Origin: Serratia ficaria
Lineage (GTDB): Bacteria; Pseudomonadota; Gammaproteobacteria; Enterobacterales; Enterobacteriaceae
Direction: 5' to 3'
DNA length: 64,000 nucleotides
Assembly (NCBI RefSeq): GCF_900187015.1
Contig: NZ_LT906479.1
Span: forward strand, 1,798,001-1,862,000
Under the pieces are notes generated by a model, which worked only from the letters and a program-made list of their open reading frames with translations, was not told the origin of the DNA and searched no databases. Each line of letters begins with the position of its first letter. Position 1 is the first letter of the stretch. Both the position numbers and the translations under genes were made by a program. Of the stretch, positions 8,502 through 17,636 are shown in pieces.

Positions 8502-8522
8502 GGGGCCGGCGCAGGCGGCCCC
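8502..8522 (-). other. Intercistronic hairpin hcp-hcr
   Basis: GGGGCCG (8502-8508) pairs perfectly with CGGCCCC (8516-8522) around a 7-nt loop. It lacks a T-run and lies between co-directional hcp and hcr, so it more likely stabilises the hcp 3-prime end or tunes hcr expression than ends transcription. Confidence 0.5.
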
Positions 8523-8536
8523 GTCAGGTAACGGCA

Positions 8537-10186
8537 TCAGCCGAGCAGGGCGGACAGATCCTGCTCAACGGTGGTGATCGGGCGCAGGCCGAACTTCTCG
8601 TTGAGGACCGCCATCAGGTTTTCGGTCAGGAAGCCCGGCGCGGTCGGGCCGGTGACGATATTCTTCACCCCCAGCGACAGCAGCGTCAGCAGAATGACGA
8701 TCGCCTTTTGCTCGAACCAGGACAACACCAGGCTGAGCGGTAGCTCATTGACGCTGCAGCCGAGCGTATCGGCCAGCTTGACCGCCAGCATGATGGCGGA
8801 ATAGGCGTCGTTGCACTGGCCGACGTCCAGCAGGCGCGGCAGGCCCTCCAGCGTGCCGAAGTCCAGCTTGTTGAAACGGTACTTGCCGCAGGCCAGCGTC
8901 ATGATCAGGCAGTCCTGCGGCACGCTGCGGGCGAAGTCGGTGAAATAGCTGCGTTCGTCGCGGCTGCCGTCGCAACCGCCGACCAGGAACACATGGCGCA
9001 GTTTTTTCTGCGCCACCAGGCCGATCACCGTGTCGGCGGCGTTCAGCAGCGTCTGGCGGCCGAAGCCGACGGTGATCAGGTGCTCGATCTCGGTGTAAGG
9101 GAAGCCGTTCATGCCCTGGGCCTGGCGGATAATCGCGCCGAAGTCGTCGCCTTCCAGGTGGTTGACGCCCGGCCAGCCGACGATGCTGCGCGTCCAGATG
9201 CGGTCGCCGTAATTGCCGACGTTGGGATCGATAATGCAGTTGGAAGTCATCACGATCGGGCCGGGGAACCTGGCGAACTCGACCTGCTGGTTCTGCCAGC
9301 CGCTGCCGTAGTTGCCCACCAGGTGCTTGAATTTCTTCAGCTGCGGATAACCGTGCGCCGGCAGCATTTCGCCGTGGGTGTAGACGTTGACGTTCTGGCC
9401 CTCGGTCTGCTCCAGCAGCATCTGCAGATCTTTCAGATCGTGGCCGGAGATCAGAATGGCCTTGCCGACCACCGGGCGCACGTTAACCGCGCTGGGCTGC
9501 GGATCGCCGTAGGCTTGGGTTTCGCCGCGATCGAGGATCGCCATCACGTTGAAGTTCATCTTGCCGATGCCCATGGCGTTGTTCAACAGGGTATCGACGT
9601 CGCGCGGCTGGGTGCCGAGCCAGGCCATAAAGGCGTGGTAGTCGGCGTAGATCTGCGGGTCGAACTGGCCCAGCACGTGGGCGTGCTCCATGTAGGCCGC
9701 CGCGCCTTTCAGACCGTACAGGCACAGCATGCGCAGGCCGTGCACGTCGTCGCCCACCTCGGCCTGGTCGCTGTTGAGGGCGAACTGCGCCGCCTGCTGC
9801 AACAGCGACGGCATATCGCTTCCCGCCAGCTGCAGCGCCGCCAGCGGATGATCGACGCGCACCCCGGCGTCCAGCAGCCGGCAACGGGCGGCCAGCGAAT
9901 CGCGCAGCATCAGGGTTTCCCGCGCATAGCCGATGATGCGTTCGGAATCGAAGTTGACGTTGGTCAGGGTGGAGAAGAAGGCGCGCGGAGCAAAGCTGTC
10001 GATATCGTGATCGACGATGCCGAGCGATCGCGCCTGCAGCGCCCAGGCGGACAGCCCCTGCAACGCCGCCACCAGCAGGTCCTGCAGGTCGGAGGTTTCG
10101 GCGGTTTTGCCGCACATGCCCTGGGCATAAGAGCAGCCGTTGCCTGCCGGGGTACGGATAGTTTGTTCGCACTGCACACAGAACAT
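8537..10186 (-). CDS. hcp: Hybrid cluster protein (NO / hydroxylamine reductase)
   Basis: A 549-residue cytosolic Fe-S protein that reduces nitric oxide to N2O (historically called hydroxylamine reductase). The N-terminal cluster motif is C3-x2-C6-x11-C18-x6-C25, the spacing of enterobacterial class I Hcp. Downstream hybrid-cluster ligands are present in [16 protein letters not shown] and [13 protein letters not shown] 10186 follows AAGGAAG and gives the E. coli length (550). An NsrR-like palindrome and an FNR-like site lie upstream, fitting anaerobic induction and NO derepression. Confidence 0.96.
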   Translation of the reverse strand: MFCVQCEQTIRTPAGNGCSYAQGMCGKTAETSDLQDLLVAALQGLSAWALQARSLGIVDHDIDSFAPRAFFSTLTNVNFDSERIIGYARETLMLRDSLAARCRLLDAGVRVDHPLAALQLAGSDMPSLLQQAAQFALNSDQAEVGDDVHGLRMLCLYGLKGAAAYMEHAHVLGQFDPQIYADYHAFMAWLGTQPRDVDTLLNNAMGIGKMNFNVMAILDRGETQAYGDPQPSAVNVRPVVGKAILISGHDLKDLQMLLEQTEGQNVNVYTHGEMLPAHGYPQLKKFKHLVGNYGSGWQNQQVEFARFPGPIVMTSNCIIDPNVGNYGDRIWTRSIVGWPGVNHLEGDDFGAIIRQAQGMNGFPYTEIEHLITVGFGRQTLLNAADTVIGLVAQKKLRHVFLVGGCDGSRDERSYFTDFARSVPQDCLIMTLACGKYRFNKLDFGTLEGLPRLLDVGQCNDAYSAIMLAVKLADTLGCSVNELPLSLVLSWFEQKAIVILLTLLSLGVKNIVTGPTAPGFLTENLMAVLNEKFGLRPITTVEQDLSALLG

Positions 10187-10202
10187 AATCGCTTCCTTTT
10201 TA

Positions 10203-10225
10203 AAGTTGCATTTATAATGCTTGTT
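10203..10225 (-). promoter_or_regulatory. Probable NsrR operator of hcp-hcr
   Basis: The palindrome AAGTTGCATTTATAATGCTTGTT has perfect inner arms GCATT/AATGC and resembles the NsrR consensus (AAGATGCATTT half-sites). It ends 17 bp before the hcp start codon, near the presumed transcription start, as described for NsrR at E. coli hcp. Confidence 0.6.
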
Positions 10226-10286
10226 TAAAAGCATAGATCGGCGACCGGGGATGAAAAAGGCTTTTGTGCGACTATCGCGGGCAACG

Positions 10287-10300
10287 TTGATTTAGCGCAA
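10287..10300 (-). promoter_or_regulatory. Candidate FNR site of hcp-hcr
   Basis: On the minus strand the site reads TTGCGCTAAATCAA against the consensus TTGAT-N4-ATCAA: the right half is perfect, the left half has two mismatches. If the -10 is the TATGCT at about 10229-10234, the site is centred near -70, close to the distal position reported for E. coli hcp. Confidence 0.5.
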
Positions 10301-10332
10301 TTTTGCCGTGCGGATGGGAATTGTTACGCTTT

Positions 10333-10350
10333 CGGGGGCCGGCAGGCCCC
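10333..10350 (-). terminator. Hairpin downstream of lysO
   Basis: GGGGGCC and GGCCCCC pair around a GGCA loop 11 bp past the lysO stop. No T-run follows, so it is a weak intrinsic terminator or a stabilising 3-prime hairpin. Confidence 0.5.
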
Positions 10351-10360
10351 CGGGCAGGGA

Positions 10361-11257
10361 TCAGGAGAACAGGGCGATCAGCACCGGCGCCAGCAGGCTC
10401 AGCAGGAAACCGTGCACGATGGCCGGCGGCACCATTTCCAGCCCGCCGCTGCGTTGCAGCACCGGCAGGGTAAAGTCCATCGAGGTGGCGCCGCACAGGC
10501 CGAGGGCCGAGGAGCGGCTGCGGCGCACCAGCGTCGGGATCAGCATGATCGCCACCAGCTCGCGGGCCAGATCGTTGAAGAAGGCGGCGCTGCCCAGCAC
10601 CGGGCCGTAGGCGTCGGTGATCAAAATGCCGGACAGCGAATACCAGCCAAAGCCCGAGGCCATCGCCAGCCCGGTCTTCAGCGGCAGGCCCATCAGCTGC
10701 GCCGCCAGCGCGCCGCCGGCCAGCGAGGCGACGGCCACCGCCAACGCCACTAGGGTGCCGCGGCGGTTCAAGACGATTTGGCGCAGCGTCATGCCGCTGT
10801 TGCGCAGCTGGATGCCGACCAGCAGCAGCAGGAAGATCAGCGCGTATTCGCTGCCCTTGCCGGCGAACTGCAGCCATTGCCATTGCGTCAGCCCGAGCAG
10901 GAAACCGCCGAGCACCACGCCGCACAGCTTGAGCGAGTCCAGCGCCATGTGCAGGCGCGAGGGCAGCCTCTCCTGTTTATGGCTGTTGCGCCACGGCATG
11001 CGGCGCTCCAGCAACGCCAGCAGCAGCAGGTTGGCGCAGAGGATGCACAGGAAAAACGCCGCGGCGTACTGGAAGATCAACAGCAGATTGCTGCTGAGAT
11101 CTTCCATAAACGCCAGGCTGATGCCCATAAAGAACAGGATCACGTACACCATCCAGCTTAACAGCCGGTTGATCAGCTGCAGCAGCCGGCGGCTGTGTAA
11201 AGGGATAAGGTAACCGGCAATCAGCGGTAACAGAATAATCAGCAGTCCTGAATACAT
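10361..11257 (-). CDS. lysO: L-lysine exporter LysO (YbjE)
   Basis: A 298-residue inner-membrane protein of the DUF340/LysO family with about eight hydrophobic segments. It exports lysine and the toxic analogue thialysine. Recognisable family blocks include GFLLGLTQW, GLAMASGFGWYSLSGILITDAYGPVLGSAAFFNDLARE and CGATSMDFTLP near the C-terminus. I start at ATG 11257 (MYSGLLI), as in E. coli (299 residues), not at the upstream in-frame codon at 11308. Unlike E. coli, aqpZ does not separate it from ybjD. ArgP control is known in E. coli but no site was located here. Confidence 0.93.
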   Translation of the reverse strand: MYSGLLIILLPLIAGYLIPLHSRRLLQLINRLLSWMVYVILFFMGISLAFMEDLSSNLLLIFQYAAAFFLCILCANLLLLALLERRMPWRNSHKQERLPSRLHMALDSLKLCGVVLGGFLLGLTQWQWLQFAGKGSEYALIFLLLLVGIQLRNSGMTLRQIVLNRRGTLVALAVAVASLAGGALAAQLMGLPLKTGLAMASGFGWYSLSGILITDAYGPVLGSAAFFNDLARELVAIMLIPTLVRRSRSSALGLCGATSMDFTLPVLQRSGGLEMVPPAIVHGFLLSLLAPVLIALFS

Positions 11258-11442
11258 GGTGAAGCTTACGTCCTTTGTTCGGGGGCGCGGAGATCCGGCG
11301 AGGCCCACACGCTAACCAAAAGCCGCGCCGGAGTAAAGCGGCAGATTTGACCTTGGCCGCTTGACCTGCAAGGGGTTTTTTGACCATGCTCTGTGAAGGT
11401 CACCTCATTGACGACGGTGACGGCGCGCACGGGAGGCGGCTG

Positions 11443-13101
11443 ATGTTCTTGGAGCGTATCGAGATTGTAGGTTTTCGCGGCATTAACCGGTTGTCGCTGA
11501 CGTTGGACGACAACACGCTGCTGCTCGGTGAAAACGCCTGGGGCAAGTCCAGCCTGCTGGATGCGCTGACGCTGCTGCTGGCGCCGGAGCAGAAGCTGTA
11601 CCGCTTCGAGGCGCAGGATTTTCACTACCCGCCGGGCGAAGAGTCGGCCAAAGAGCGCCATCTGCAGGTGGTGTTCACCTTTTGCGAAAAAGACATCGGC
11701 CATGCGCACCTGCCGCGCTATCGGCATTTGACGCCGCTGTGGGTCAAGGGCGACGATAGCCTGAGCCGCATTCACTACCGCTGCGAAGGGGAGCTGGCCG
11801 ATGACGGCACGGTGTGCACCTGGCGCGGCTTTCTCGACGTCGACGGCAACCCGATGCAGCTGCACCACATTGAGCAGCTGGCGCATGCCATTATCCGCAT
11901 TCACCCGGTGTTGCGCCTGCGCGACGCGCGTTTCATCCGCCGCCTGCGCCCCAGCAGCCTGACCGACGAAAACCCGGCGGACCACCAGGCGCTGGCGCAG
12001 CAGCTGGATCAACTGATGCGCGAACTGGTGCGCAACCCGCAAAAGCTGACCAACGGCGAGCTGCGGCAAGGGCTGGCCGCCATGCAGCAACTGCTGGAGC
12101 ATTACTTTGCCGAGCAGGGGTCGCAGGTGGCGCGGCCGCGGCGGCGCGGCCAGGAACCCGAGCAGGATGCGTGGCGCGCGCTGGACGGCATCAACCGTAT
12201 GGTGGCCGAGCCGAACAGCCGCAGCATGCGTTTGGTGCTGCTGGGGATGTTTTCCACCCTGTTGCAGGCCAAGGGCAACGTCAAACTGGATCCCCACGCC
12301 CGGCCGCTGCTGCTGGTGGAAGACCCGGAAACCCGTTTGCACCCGATCATGCTGTCGGTGGCCTGGGGGCTGCTCAACCAGCTGCCGCTGCAGCGCATCA
12401 CCACCACCAATTCCAGCGAGCTGGTGTCGCTGGTGCCGGTGGAGCACGTCTGCCGCCTGGTGCGCGAGTCGGGGCGAGTGGCGACCTACCGTCTCGGGCC
12501 TCGCGGGCTGGGCGCCGAAGATGGGCGGCGCATCGCGTTTCATATCCGCTTCAACCGGCCATCGTCGCTGTTCGCCCGCTGTTGGCTGCTGGTGGAGGGC
12601 GAGACCGAAGTCTGGCTGTTGAACGAGCTGGCGCGCCAGTGCGGCTACCATTTCGAAGCGGAAGGGGTGCGGGTGATCGAGTTCGCCCAGTGCGGCCTGA
12701 AGCCGTTGCTGAGATTCGCCCGGCGCATGGGCATTGAGTGGCATGCGCTGGTGGACGGCGACGAGGCGGGTAAAAAATACGCCAATACCGTGCGCAGCCT
12801 GCTGGACAATCACGAAGACAACGAACGCGATCGGCTGACGGCGTTGCCGGCGCCGGACATGGAGCATTTTATGTTCCGCGAAGGCTTCAGCGCCGTCTAC
12901 CATCGGGTGGCGTCGGTGCCGATCAACGCGCAGATGCCGATGCGCAAGGTGATCCTGAAGGCGGTGCATCACTCGTCGAAGCCCGATCTGGCGATCGAGG
13001 TGGCGATGCAGGCCGGCGAATGGGGCACGGATGCGGTGCCGCCGCTGCTGAAGAAAATGTTCTCGCGGGTGATCTGGCTGGCGCGCGGCCGGGCGGACTA
13101 A
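11443..13101 (+). CDS. ybjD: YbjD, OLD-family ATPase with C-terminal Toprim nuclease domain
   Basis: A 552-residue protein with an N-terminal SMC/ABC-like ATPase half (Walker A GENAWGKSS at about residues 30-38; Walker B-like LLLVEDPETRLHP near 290) and a C-terminal Toprim domain (LLVEGETEVWLLNELARQ, then ALVDGDEAGKKYA with the acidic metal ligands). OLD proteins are ATP-powered DNA nucleases, and some act in phage defence; the role of YbjD itself is not known. ATG 11443 follows GGGAGGCGG and gives exactly the E. coli length; earlier in-frame starts would add residues without homology. Confidence 0.92.
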   Translation: MFLERIEIVGFRGINRLSLTLDDNTLLLGENAWGKSSLLDALTLLLAPEQKLYRFEAQDFHYPPGEESAKERHLQVVFTFCEKDIGHAHLPRYRHLTPLWVKGDDSLSRIHYRCEGELADDGTVCTWRGFLDVDGNPMQLHHIEQLAHAIIRIHPVLRLRDARFIRRLRPSSLTDENPADHQALAQQLDQLMRELVRNPQKLTNGELRQGLAAMQQLLEHYFAEQGSQVARPRRRGQEPEQDAWRALDGINRMVAEPNSRSMRLVLLGMFSTLLQAKGNVKLDPHARPLLLVEDPETRLHPIMLSVAWGLLNQLPLQRITTTNSSELVSLVPVEHVCRLVRESGRVATYRLGPRGLGAEDGRRIAFHIRFNRPSSLFARCWLLVEGETEVWLLNELARQCGYHFEAEGVRVIEFAQCGLKPLLRFARRMGIEWHALVDGDEAGKKYANTVRSLLDNHEDNERDRLTALPAPDMEHFMFREGFSAVYHRVASVPINAQMPMRKVILKAVHHSSKPDLAIEVAMQAGEWGTDAVPPLLKKMFSRVIWLARGRAD

Positions 13102-13115
13102 GCGCCCGCGCGGCG

Positions 13116-14069
13116 TTACCGGGCGCCGAAGTGCGCCGCCAGCCCGTGCTCCAGCTCATCGAGCAGTTGATAACGGCGGCGGTATTCGGCGCGTTTCTTG
13201 CTGACGACCTCATCAATCGGCTTGCGGGCGATGCGCTCCGGCAGCAGAAAATAGCCGCTGTCGAGCGGTTTGCCGCCCATTGAAATCCAAAACTGATCGT
13301 AATCGGCGTGCAGCTGATCTTTCTTCTTGCTCTGATAACGCCAGTTCTGATAAATGTGCGTGGCGTTGCCAACCGCCACGATCTGGCGGATGCCCAGGTG
13401 GCGCGCCAGCGTGCCGATGCCTTCCAGCACCAGCCGTTTCGGAAACAGCCCGTGGCATTCCTTGGTGGTTTGCTGGATCTCGGCGTGCGGCACCTGGTGA
13501 TTGGCGCCCTGCAGCCCGCCGATGAACAGCGTCGGCTGCTGCCGATAGTGCATCAGCGCAAAGGTGATCTCCGCCAGCATCACGCCATTGGCGTTGCGCA
13601 GCAGCAGGGTCGCTTCCCCTTCCTTATTCAGCGTGTCGATCGCCGCCAGTTCCAGCGTGACCGGCGCGCCGCTTTTGCCCTGCGCGCTGGCCAGCACGAA
13701 CGGCTGCCGGCCGAGATGGCCGAGGCGCATCTTCAGCGGCATGCGCTGGACCAGCAGATCGTAATGATCGCGCAGCGCGAACAGGCACTCGATTTTGTTC
13801 ATGTTCGCCGCCAGATACGGGCGATGCAGCTTGCACGGCAGGTTAGGCTGCGCGCGCAGGATCTCGTCCAGCAGCGGATTGGCGGCCAGGGTGCTGAGCA
13901 GGCCGCGGGTGGTGCGCCAGTTCAGCAGCGAACGGCTGAGAAACTTCAGGCGAAACGAGGTTTTTTTCCAGGCGTTGCTCGGCGCCTTATCGCCATTAAT
14001 CAGCGCCGTCATCAGTTGCCAGCCGTTGAGCGGCCGGGCGGATACGAGTGGATAGCTGAGCTGTGACAT
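13116..14069 (-). CDS. ybjX: VirK/YbjX family protein (DUF535)
   Basis: A 317-residue protein of the VirK/YbjX family. Typical blocks are LFIGGLQGANH, ECHGLFPKRLVLEGI and the C-terminal YDQFWISMGGKPLDSGYFLLP. In Salmonella and Shigella relatives contribute to resistance to cationic peptides and virulence, often under PhoP control; the biochemical activity is unknown. There is no signal peptide or membrane segment. ATG 14069 follows AAGGA. It diverges from macA, as in E. coli, and converges with ybjD. Confidence 0.9.
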   Translation of the reverse strand: MSQLSYPLVSARPLNGWQLMTALINGDKAPSNAWKKTSFRLKFLSRSLLNWRTTRGLLSTLAANPLLDEILRAQPNLPCKLHRPYLAANMNKIECLFALRDHYDLLVQRMPLKMRLGHLGRQPFVLASAQGKSGAPVTLELAAIDTLNKEGEATLLLRNANGVMLAEITFALMHYRQQPTLFIGGLQGANHQVPHAEIQQTTKECHGLFPKRLVLEGIGTLARHLGIRQIVAVGNATHIYQNWRYQSKKKDQLHADYDQFWISMGGKPLDSGYFLLPERIARKPIDEVVSKKRAEYRRRYQLLDELEHGLAAHFGAR

Positions 14070-14267
14070 GATGAAATCCTTGGCTGTGTTGAATGGCGTT
14101 ATTTCATCAAGGGTTCGCTAAACGAGAGTTCAATGCCGAACTGTAACCCCGAGGCCCTCCACACTGTGTTGAGCTAAGGTTTAGTTATTTCGCCGGTCGC
14201 GTGATAATTTACCTCGCCGCCGCGTTGGGCGGCCCCCATTAACAAGCACAACAGGCAGGAATCCATT
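14070..14267. other. ybjX-macA divergent promoter region
   Basis: This 198-bp divergent gap carries GGTTTAGTTATTT at about 14178 and CTAAACGAGAG near 14118, which faintly resemble single PhoP half-boxes (TGTTTA) but do not form the required spaced pair. No firm promoter was identified. Confidence 0.35.
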
Positions 14268-15383
14268 TTGACGTGGTTTAAAGGACATAGACGACGCTGG
14301 ACCTTCATTCTGGTGGCCGTCGCGGTTATCGCCGCGGCGGCAGTCTGGCATTTTCGCCATCCGGCGCCGACCGACTTTAAAACGGTGAAGGTGGCTAAGC
14401 GCGACCTTCAGCAAAACGTGTTGGCGACCGGCCAGCTGGACGCGGTGCGCAAGGTTGACGTCGGCGCCCAGGTCAGCGGGCAGTTGGAAAGCCTGGATGT
14501 CGAGATCGGCGACAAGGTCAAGAAAGGCCAGCTGCTGGGGGTGATCGACCCGCAGCAGGCGAAGAACAGCATCCGCGAAGGGGAGGCGACGCTGCGCGAG
14601 CTGCACGCTCAGCTGCTGCAGGCGCAGGCGGAGCAACGGCTGGCGGCGGTGACGCTGCAGCGCAACCAGGCGCTGGCCAAGCTGCAGGCGGTCTCACGCC
14701 AGGATCTGGATCAGGCGGCGACGCAGCTGGCGGTCAAAAAGGCGCAGGTGGGCACCATCAATGCGCAGATCGCCAGAAATCAGGCCAGCCTGGATACCGC
14801 CAAGATCAACCTGGCCTATACCCGCATCGAGGCGCCGATGGATGGCGACGTGGTGCAGATCACCACCCTGCAGGGCCAGACGGTGATCGCCGCGCAGCAG
14901 GCGCCGAACATTCTGACGCTGGCGGACCTCAGCACCATGCTGGTGAAGGCGCAGGTATCGGAGGCCGACGTCATCAACCTCAAACCGGGCCAGAAAGCCT
15001 GGTTTACCGTGCTGGGCGATCCCACCCGGCGCTTCGACGGCGTGCTGAAAGACATTCAGCCGACGCCGGAAAAGGTCAACAACGCCATCTTCTACTACGC
15101 GCGCTTCGAAGTGCCTAACCCGGAAGGGCTGCTGCGCCTGCAGATGACTGCGCAGGTGCACATTCAGCTGGCGGGCGTTCAGCAGGCGCAGGTGATCCCG
15201 CTGGCGGCGCTGGGCGATCAGATCGCCGACAACCGCTACCATGTTGCGGTGCTGAAGCAGGGCAAAGAAGAGCAACGCGAAGTGACCATCGGCATGCGCA
15301 ACAATATCGACGTGCAGATCCTCAGCGGCCTGCGGCTGGGGGATGAAGTGATCGTCAGCCGCGGCGGCGCGGAGGCGGGCTGA
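14268..15383 (+). CDS. macA: MacA, periplasmic adaptor of the MacAB-TolC pump
   Basis: A 371-residue membrane fusion protein. It has an N-terminal membrane anchor (about 9-27), a lipoyl half-motif [20 protein letters not shown], a long coiled-coil hairpin (about 90-170, rich in [13 protein letters not shown] heptads), then the second lipoyl half ([18 protein letters not shown]) and a beta-barrel ([25 protein letters not shown]). It links MacB to TolC for export of macrolides and enterotoxin or heme-related substrates. The start is a TTG at 14268 with AGGA 8 bp upstream; no ATG exists near the homologous N-terminus. Length equals E. coli MacA. Confidence 0.93.
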   Translation: MTWFKGHRRRWTFILVAVAVIAAAAVWHFRHPAPTDFKTVKVAKRDLQQNVLATGQLDAVRKVDVGAQVSGQLESLDVEIGDKVKKGQLLGVIDPQQAKNSIREGEATLRELHAQLLQAQAEQRLAAVTLQRNQALAKLQAVSRQDLDQAATQLAVKKAQVGTINAQIARNQASLDTAKINLAYTRIEAPMDGDVVQITTLQGQTVIAAQQAPNILTLADLSTMLVKAQVSEADVINLKPGQKAWFTVLGDPTRRFDGVLKDIQPTPEKVNNAIFYYARFEVPNPEGLLRLQMTAQVHIQLAGVQQAQVIPLAALGDQIADNRYHVAVLKQGKEEQREVTIGMRNNIDVQILSGLRLGDEVIVSRGGAEAG

Positions 15384-17329
15384 TGGCGGCGCTGTTGCAA
15401 CTGAGCGGCATTCGCCGCAGCTATCGGTCGGGCGATCAGACGGTGGACGTGCTGAAGGGCGTCAGTCTGAGCATCGAGGCCGGCGAGATGGTGGCCATCA
15501 TGGGCGCCTCCGGCTCCGGCAAATCGACGCTGATGAACATTCTCGGCTGCCTGGATAAACCGAGCGCCGGCGTGTATCGGGTGGCCGGGCAGGACGTGGC
15601 GACGCTGAACGGCGATGCGCTGGCCCAGCTGCGCCGCGAGCATTTCGGTTTTATCTTCCAGCGTTACCATCTGCTGCCGCATCTGAGCGCCGCGCATAAC
15701 GTCGAGGTGCCGGCGGTCTACGCCGGGCTGGGCAAGGCGGCGCGGCGCGAGCGGGCGGTGGCGCTGCTGCAGCGGTTGGGGTTGGGCGAACGCGTCGGCT
15801 ATCGGCCGAGCCAGCTTTCAGGCGGGCAGCAGCAGCGCGTCAGCATCGCGCGGGCGCTGATGAACGGCGGCCAGGTGATCCTGGCGGACGAACCGACCGG
15901 CGCGCTCGACAGCCACTCCGGCGAAGAGGTGATGGCCATCCTCAAGCAGCTGCGCGCGCAGGGGCATACGGTGATTATCGTCACCCACGATCCGGCGGTG
16001 GCGCAGCAGGCGGAGCGGATCATCGAGATCCGCGACGGCGAGATCATCGCCGACTCGCGCGCGGCGCGGCAGGACAATCCGCAGGGCAAACCGCTGGAGC
16101 TGGCGACGGCCGCCCCGTCCTGGCAGCAGATGACGGGCCGCTTCCGCGAGGCGCTGGTGATGGCCTGGCGGGCGATGGCCGCCAACAAGATGCGCACCGC
16201 GCTGACCATGTTGGGCATTATCATCGGCATCGCCTCGGTGGTGTCGATCCTGGTGATCGGCGACGCCGCCAAGCAAATGGTGCTGGCGGATATCAAGTCG
16301 ATCGGCACCAACACCGTCGACATTTACCCCGGCAAGGACTTCGGCGACGACGATCCGACTTTTCGCCAGTCGCTGAAATACGAGGATCTCGATGCGCTGC
16401 GCGAACAGCCTTACGTCGGCGCGCTGTCGCCGTCGATCGGCAGCAGCATGCGGCTGCGGCTGGGCAACGTCGACGTGGCGGCCAACGTCAGCGGCGTCAG
16501 CGAACAGTTCTTCCGCGTCTATGGCATGACCTTCACGCAGGGCACCGGCATCGACCCGCTGCAGGTGCAGTCGCAGGCGCAGACGGTGGTGATCGACGCC
16601 AATACCCAGCGCCGGCTGTTCCCGCATCAGAAAAACGTGGTGGGCGAGGTGATCCTGGTGGGCAACATGCCGGCGACGGTGGTGGGCGTGGCCAAAGAGA
16701 AGCAGTCGATGTTCGGCAGCAGCAAGACGCTCAGCGTGTGGGTGCCGTACAGCACCATGGCGAACCGGCTGATGGGCAACGCCTATTTCGACTCGATCAC
16801 CGTGCGCATCCGCGACGGCTACAGCAGCCGGGAGGCGGAGCAGCAGCTGACGCGCCTGCTGACGCTGCGCCACGGCAAGAAGGATTTCTTCACCTATAAC
16901 ATGGACAGCCTGGTGCAGACCGCGGAGAAAACCACCCGCACGCTGCAGCTGTTCCTGACGCTGGTGGCGGTGATCTCGCTGGTGGTCGGCGGCATCGGGG
17001 TGATGAACATCATGCTGGTGTCGGTCACCGAGCGCACGCGCGAGATAGGCATCCGCATGGCGGTGGGCGCCCGTTCCGGCGACGTGCTGCAGCAGTTCCT
17101 GATCGAGGCGATACTGGTGTGCCTGGTCGGCGGCGCGCTGGGGATTGCGCTGTCGTTCGCCATCGGCCTGCTGGTGCAGCTGGTGTTGCCGGGCTGGCAG
17201 ATCAGCTTCCCGCCGGCGGCGCTGCTGAGCGCGTTTATCTGCTCAACCGGCATCGGCGTGGTGTTCGGCTACCTGCCGGCGCGCAACGCCGCGCGGCTGA
17301 ACCCGATAGACGCCCTGGCGCGCGAGTAA
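15383..17329 (+). CDS. macB: MacB, ATPase-permease of the MacAB-TolC pump
   Basis: A 648-residue type VII ABC mechanotransmission protein. An N-terminal ATPase (Walker A GASGSGKSTLMN at about 41-52, signature LSGGQQQRVS, Walker B VILADEPTGALD) is followed by a membrane helix (about 270-290), a large periplasmic domain and three C-terminal helices ending in the FtsX-like motif REIGIRMAVGAR. The start overlaps the macA stop by one base (TGATG), indicating translational coupling. It powers TolC-dependent efflux. A strong terminator follows. Confidence 0.95.
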   Translation: MAALLQLSGIRRSYRSGDQTVDVLKGVSLSIEAGEMVAIMGASGSGKSTLMNILGCLDKPSAGVYRVAGQDVATLNGDALAQLRREHFGFIFQRYHLLPHLSAAHNVEVPAVYAGLGKAARRERAVALLQRLGLGERVGYRPSQLSGGQQQRVSIARALMNGGQVILADEPTGALDSHSGEEVMAILKQLRAQGHTVIIVTHDPAVAQQAERIIEIRDGEIIADSRAARQDNPQGKPLELATAAPSWQQMTGRFREALVMAWRAMAANKMRTALTMLGIIIGIASVVSILVIGDAAKQMVLADIKSIGTNTVDIYPGKDFGDDDPTFRQSLKYEDLDALREQPYVGALSPSIGSSMRLRLGNVDVAANVSGVSEQFFRVYGMTFTQGTGIDPLQVQSQAQTVVIDANTQRRLFPHQKNVVGEVILVGNMPATVVGVAKEKQSMFGSSKTLSVWVPYSTMANRLMGNAYFDSITVRIRDGYSSREAEQQLTRLLTLRHGKKDFFTYNMDSLVQTAEKTTRTLQLFLTLVAVISLVVGGIGVMNIMLVSVTERTREIGIRMAVGARSGDVLQQFLIEAILVCLVGGALGIALSFAIGLLVQLVLPGWQISFPPAALLSAFICSTGIGVVFGYLPARNAARLNPIDALARE

Positions 17330-17343
17330 AGCTACCGAAAATA

Positions 17344-17376
17344 AAAAATGCCAGTCACACTGCGGCTGGCATTTTT
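17344..17376. terminator. Bidirectional terminator macB / cspD
   Basis: AAAAATGCCAG (17344-17354) pairs with CTGGCATTTTT (17366-17376) around an 11-nt loop. The A/T flanks give a T-run in both directions, serving the converging macB and cspD transcripts. Confidence 0.88.
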
Positions 17377-17414
17377 AGCGGCGTATTATTGCAGAGCGGC
17401 TCTGCGGGAAGCGT

Positions 17415-17636
17415 TTAGGCCAGTGCCTCGCTTTCCAGCGGCACAATAAGACTCGCATGGTTCCCTTTCGGCCCTTGGTGCACGTCAAAGCTGACCTGCT
17501 GGCCGGCCTTCAGCGTCCTGTAACCATCCATCTTGATGGTCGAGTAATGAGCGAAAATATCTTCGCCGCCGCCTTCAGGGCAGATAAACCCGAAGCCCTT
17601 GGCGTTGTTGAACCATTTAACAGTACCCGTCTCCAT
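17415..17636 (-). CDS. cspD: CspD, stationary-phase cold-shock-domain protein, replication inhibitor
   Basis: A 73-residue single cold-shock domain protein: TGTVKWFNNAKGFGFI (RNP1) and EDIFAHYSTI (RNP2, with the A-H variant typical of CspD), and a C-terminal extension PLESEALA. CspD binds single-stranded DNA and RNA as a dimer and blocks replication initiation in stationary phase; it is not cold-induced. Its place beside clpSA is as in E. coli, where Lon degrades CspD. Confidence 0.94.
   Translation of the reverse strand: METGTVKWFNNAKGFGFICPEGGGEDIFAHYSTIKMDGYRTLKAGQQVSFDVHQGPKGNHASLIVPLESEALA

Noticed and set aside
11443..13101. A Gabija-like phage-defence system (OLD nuclease plus UvrD-like helicase)
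   Set aside because: No helicase partner lies beside ybjD, and its neighbours are lysO and ybjX as in the core genome.
14100..14200. PhoP box between ybjX and macA
   Set aside because: Only single GTTTA-like half-sites occur, without the 5-bp-spaced direct repeat.
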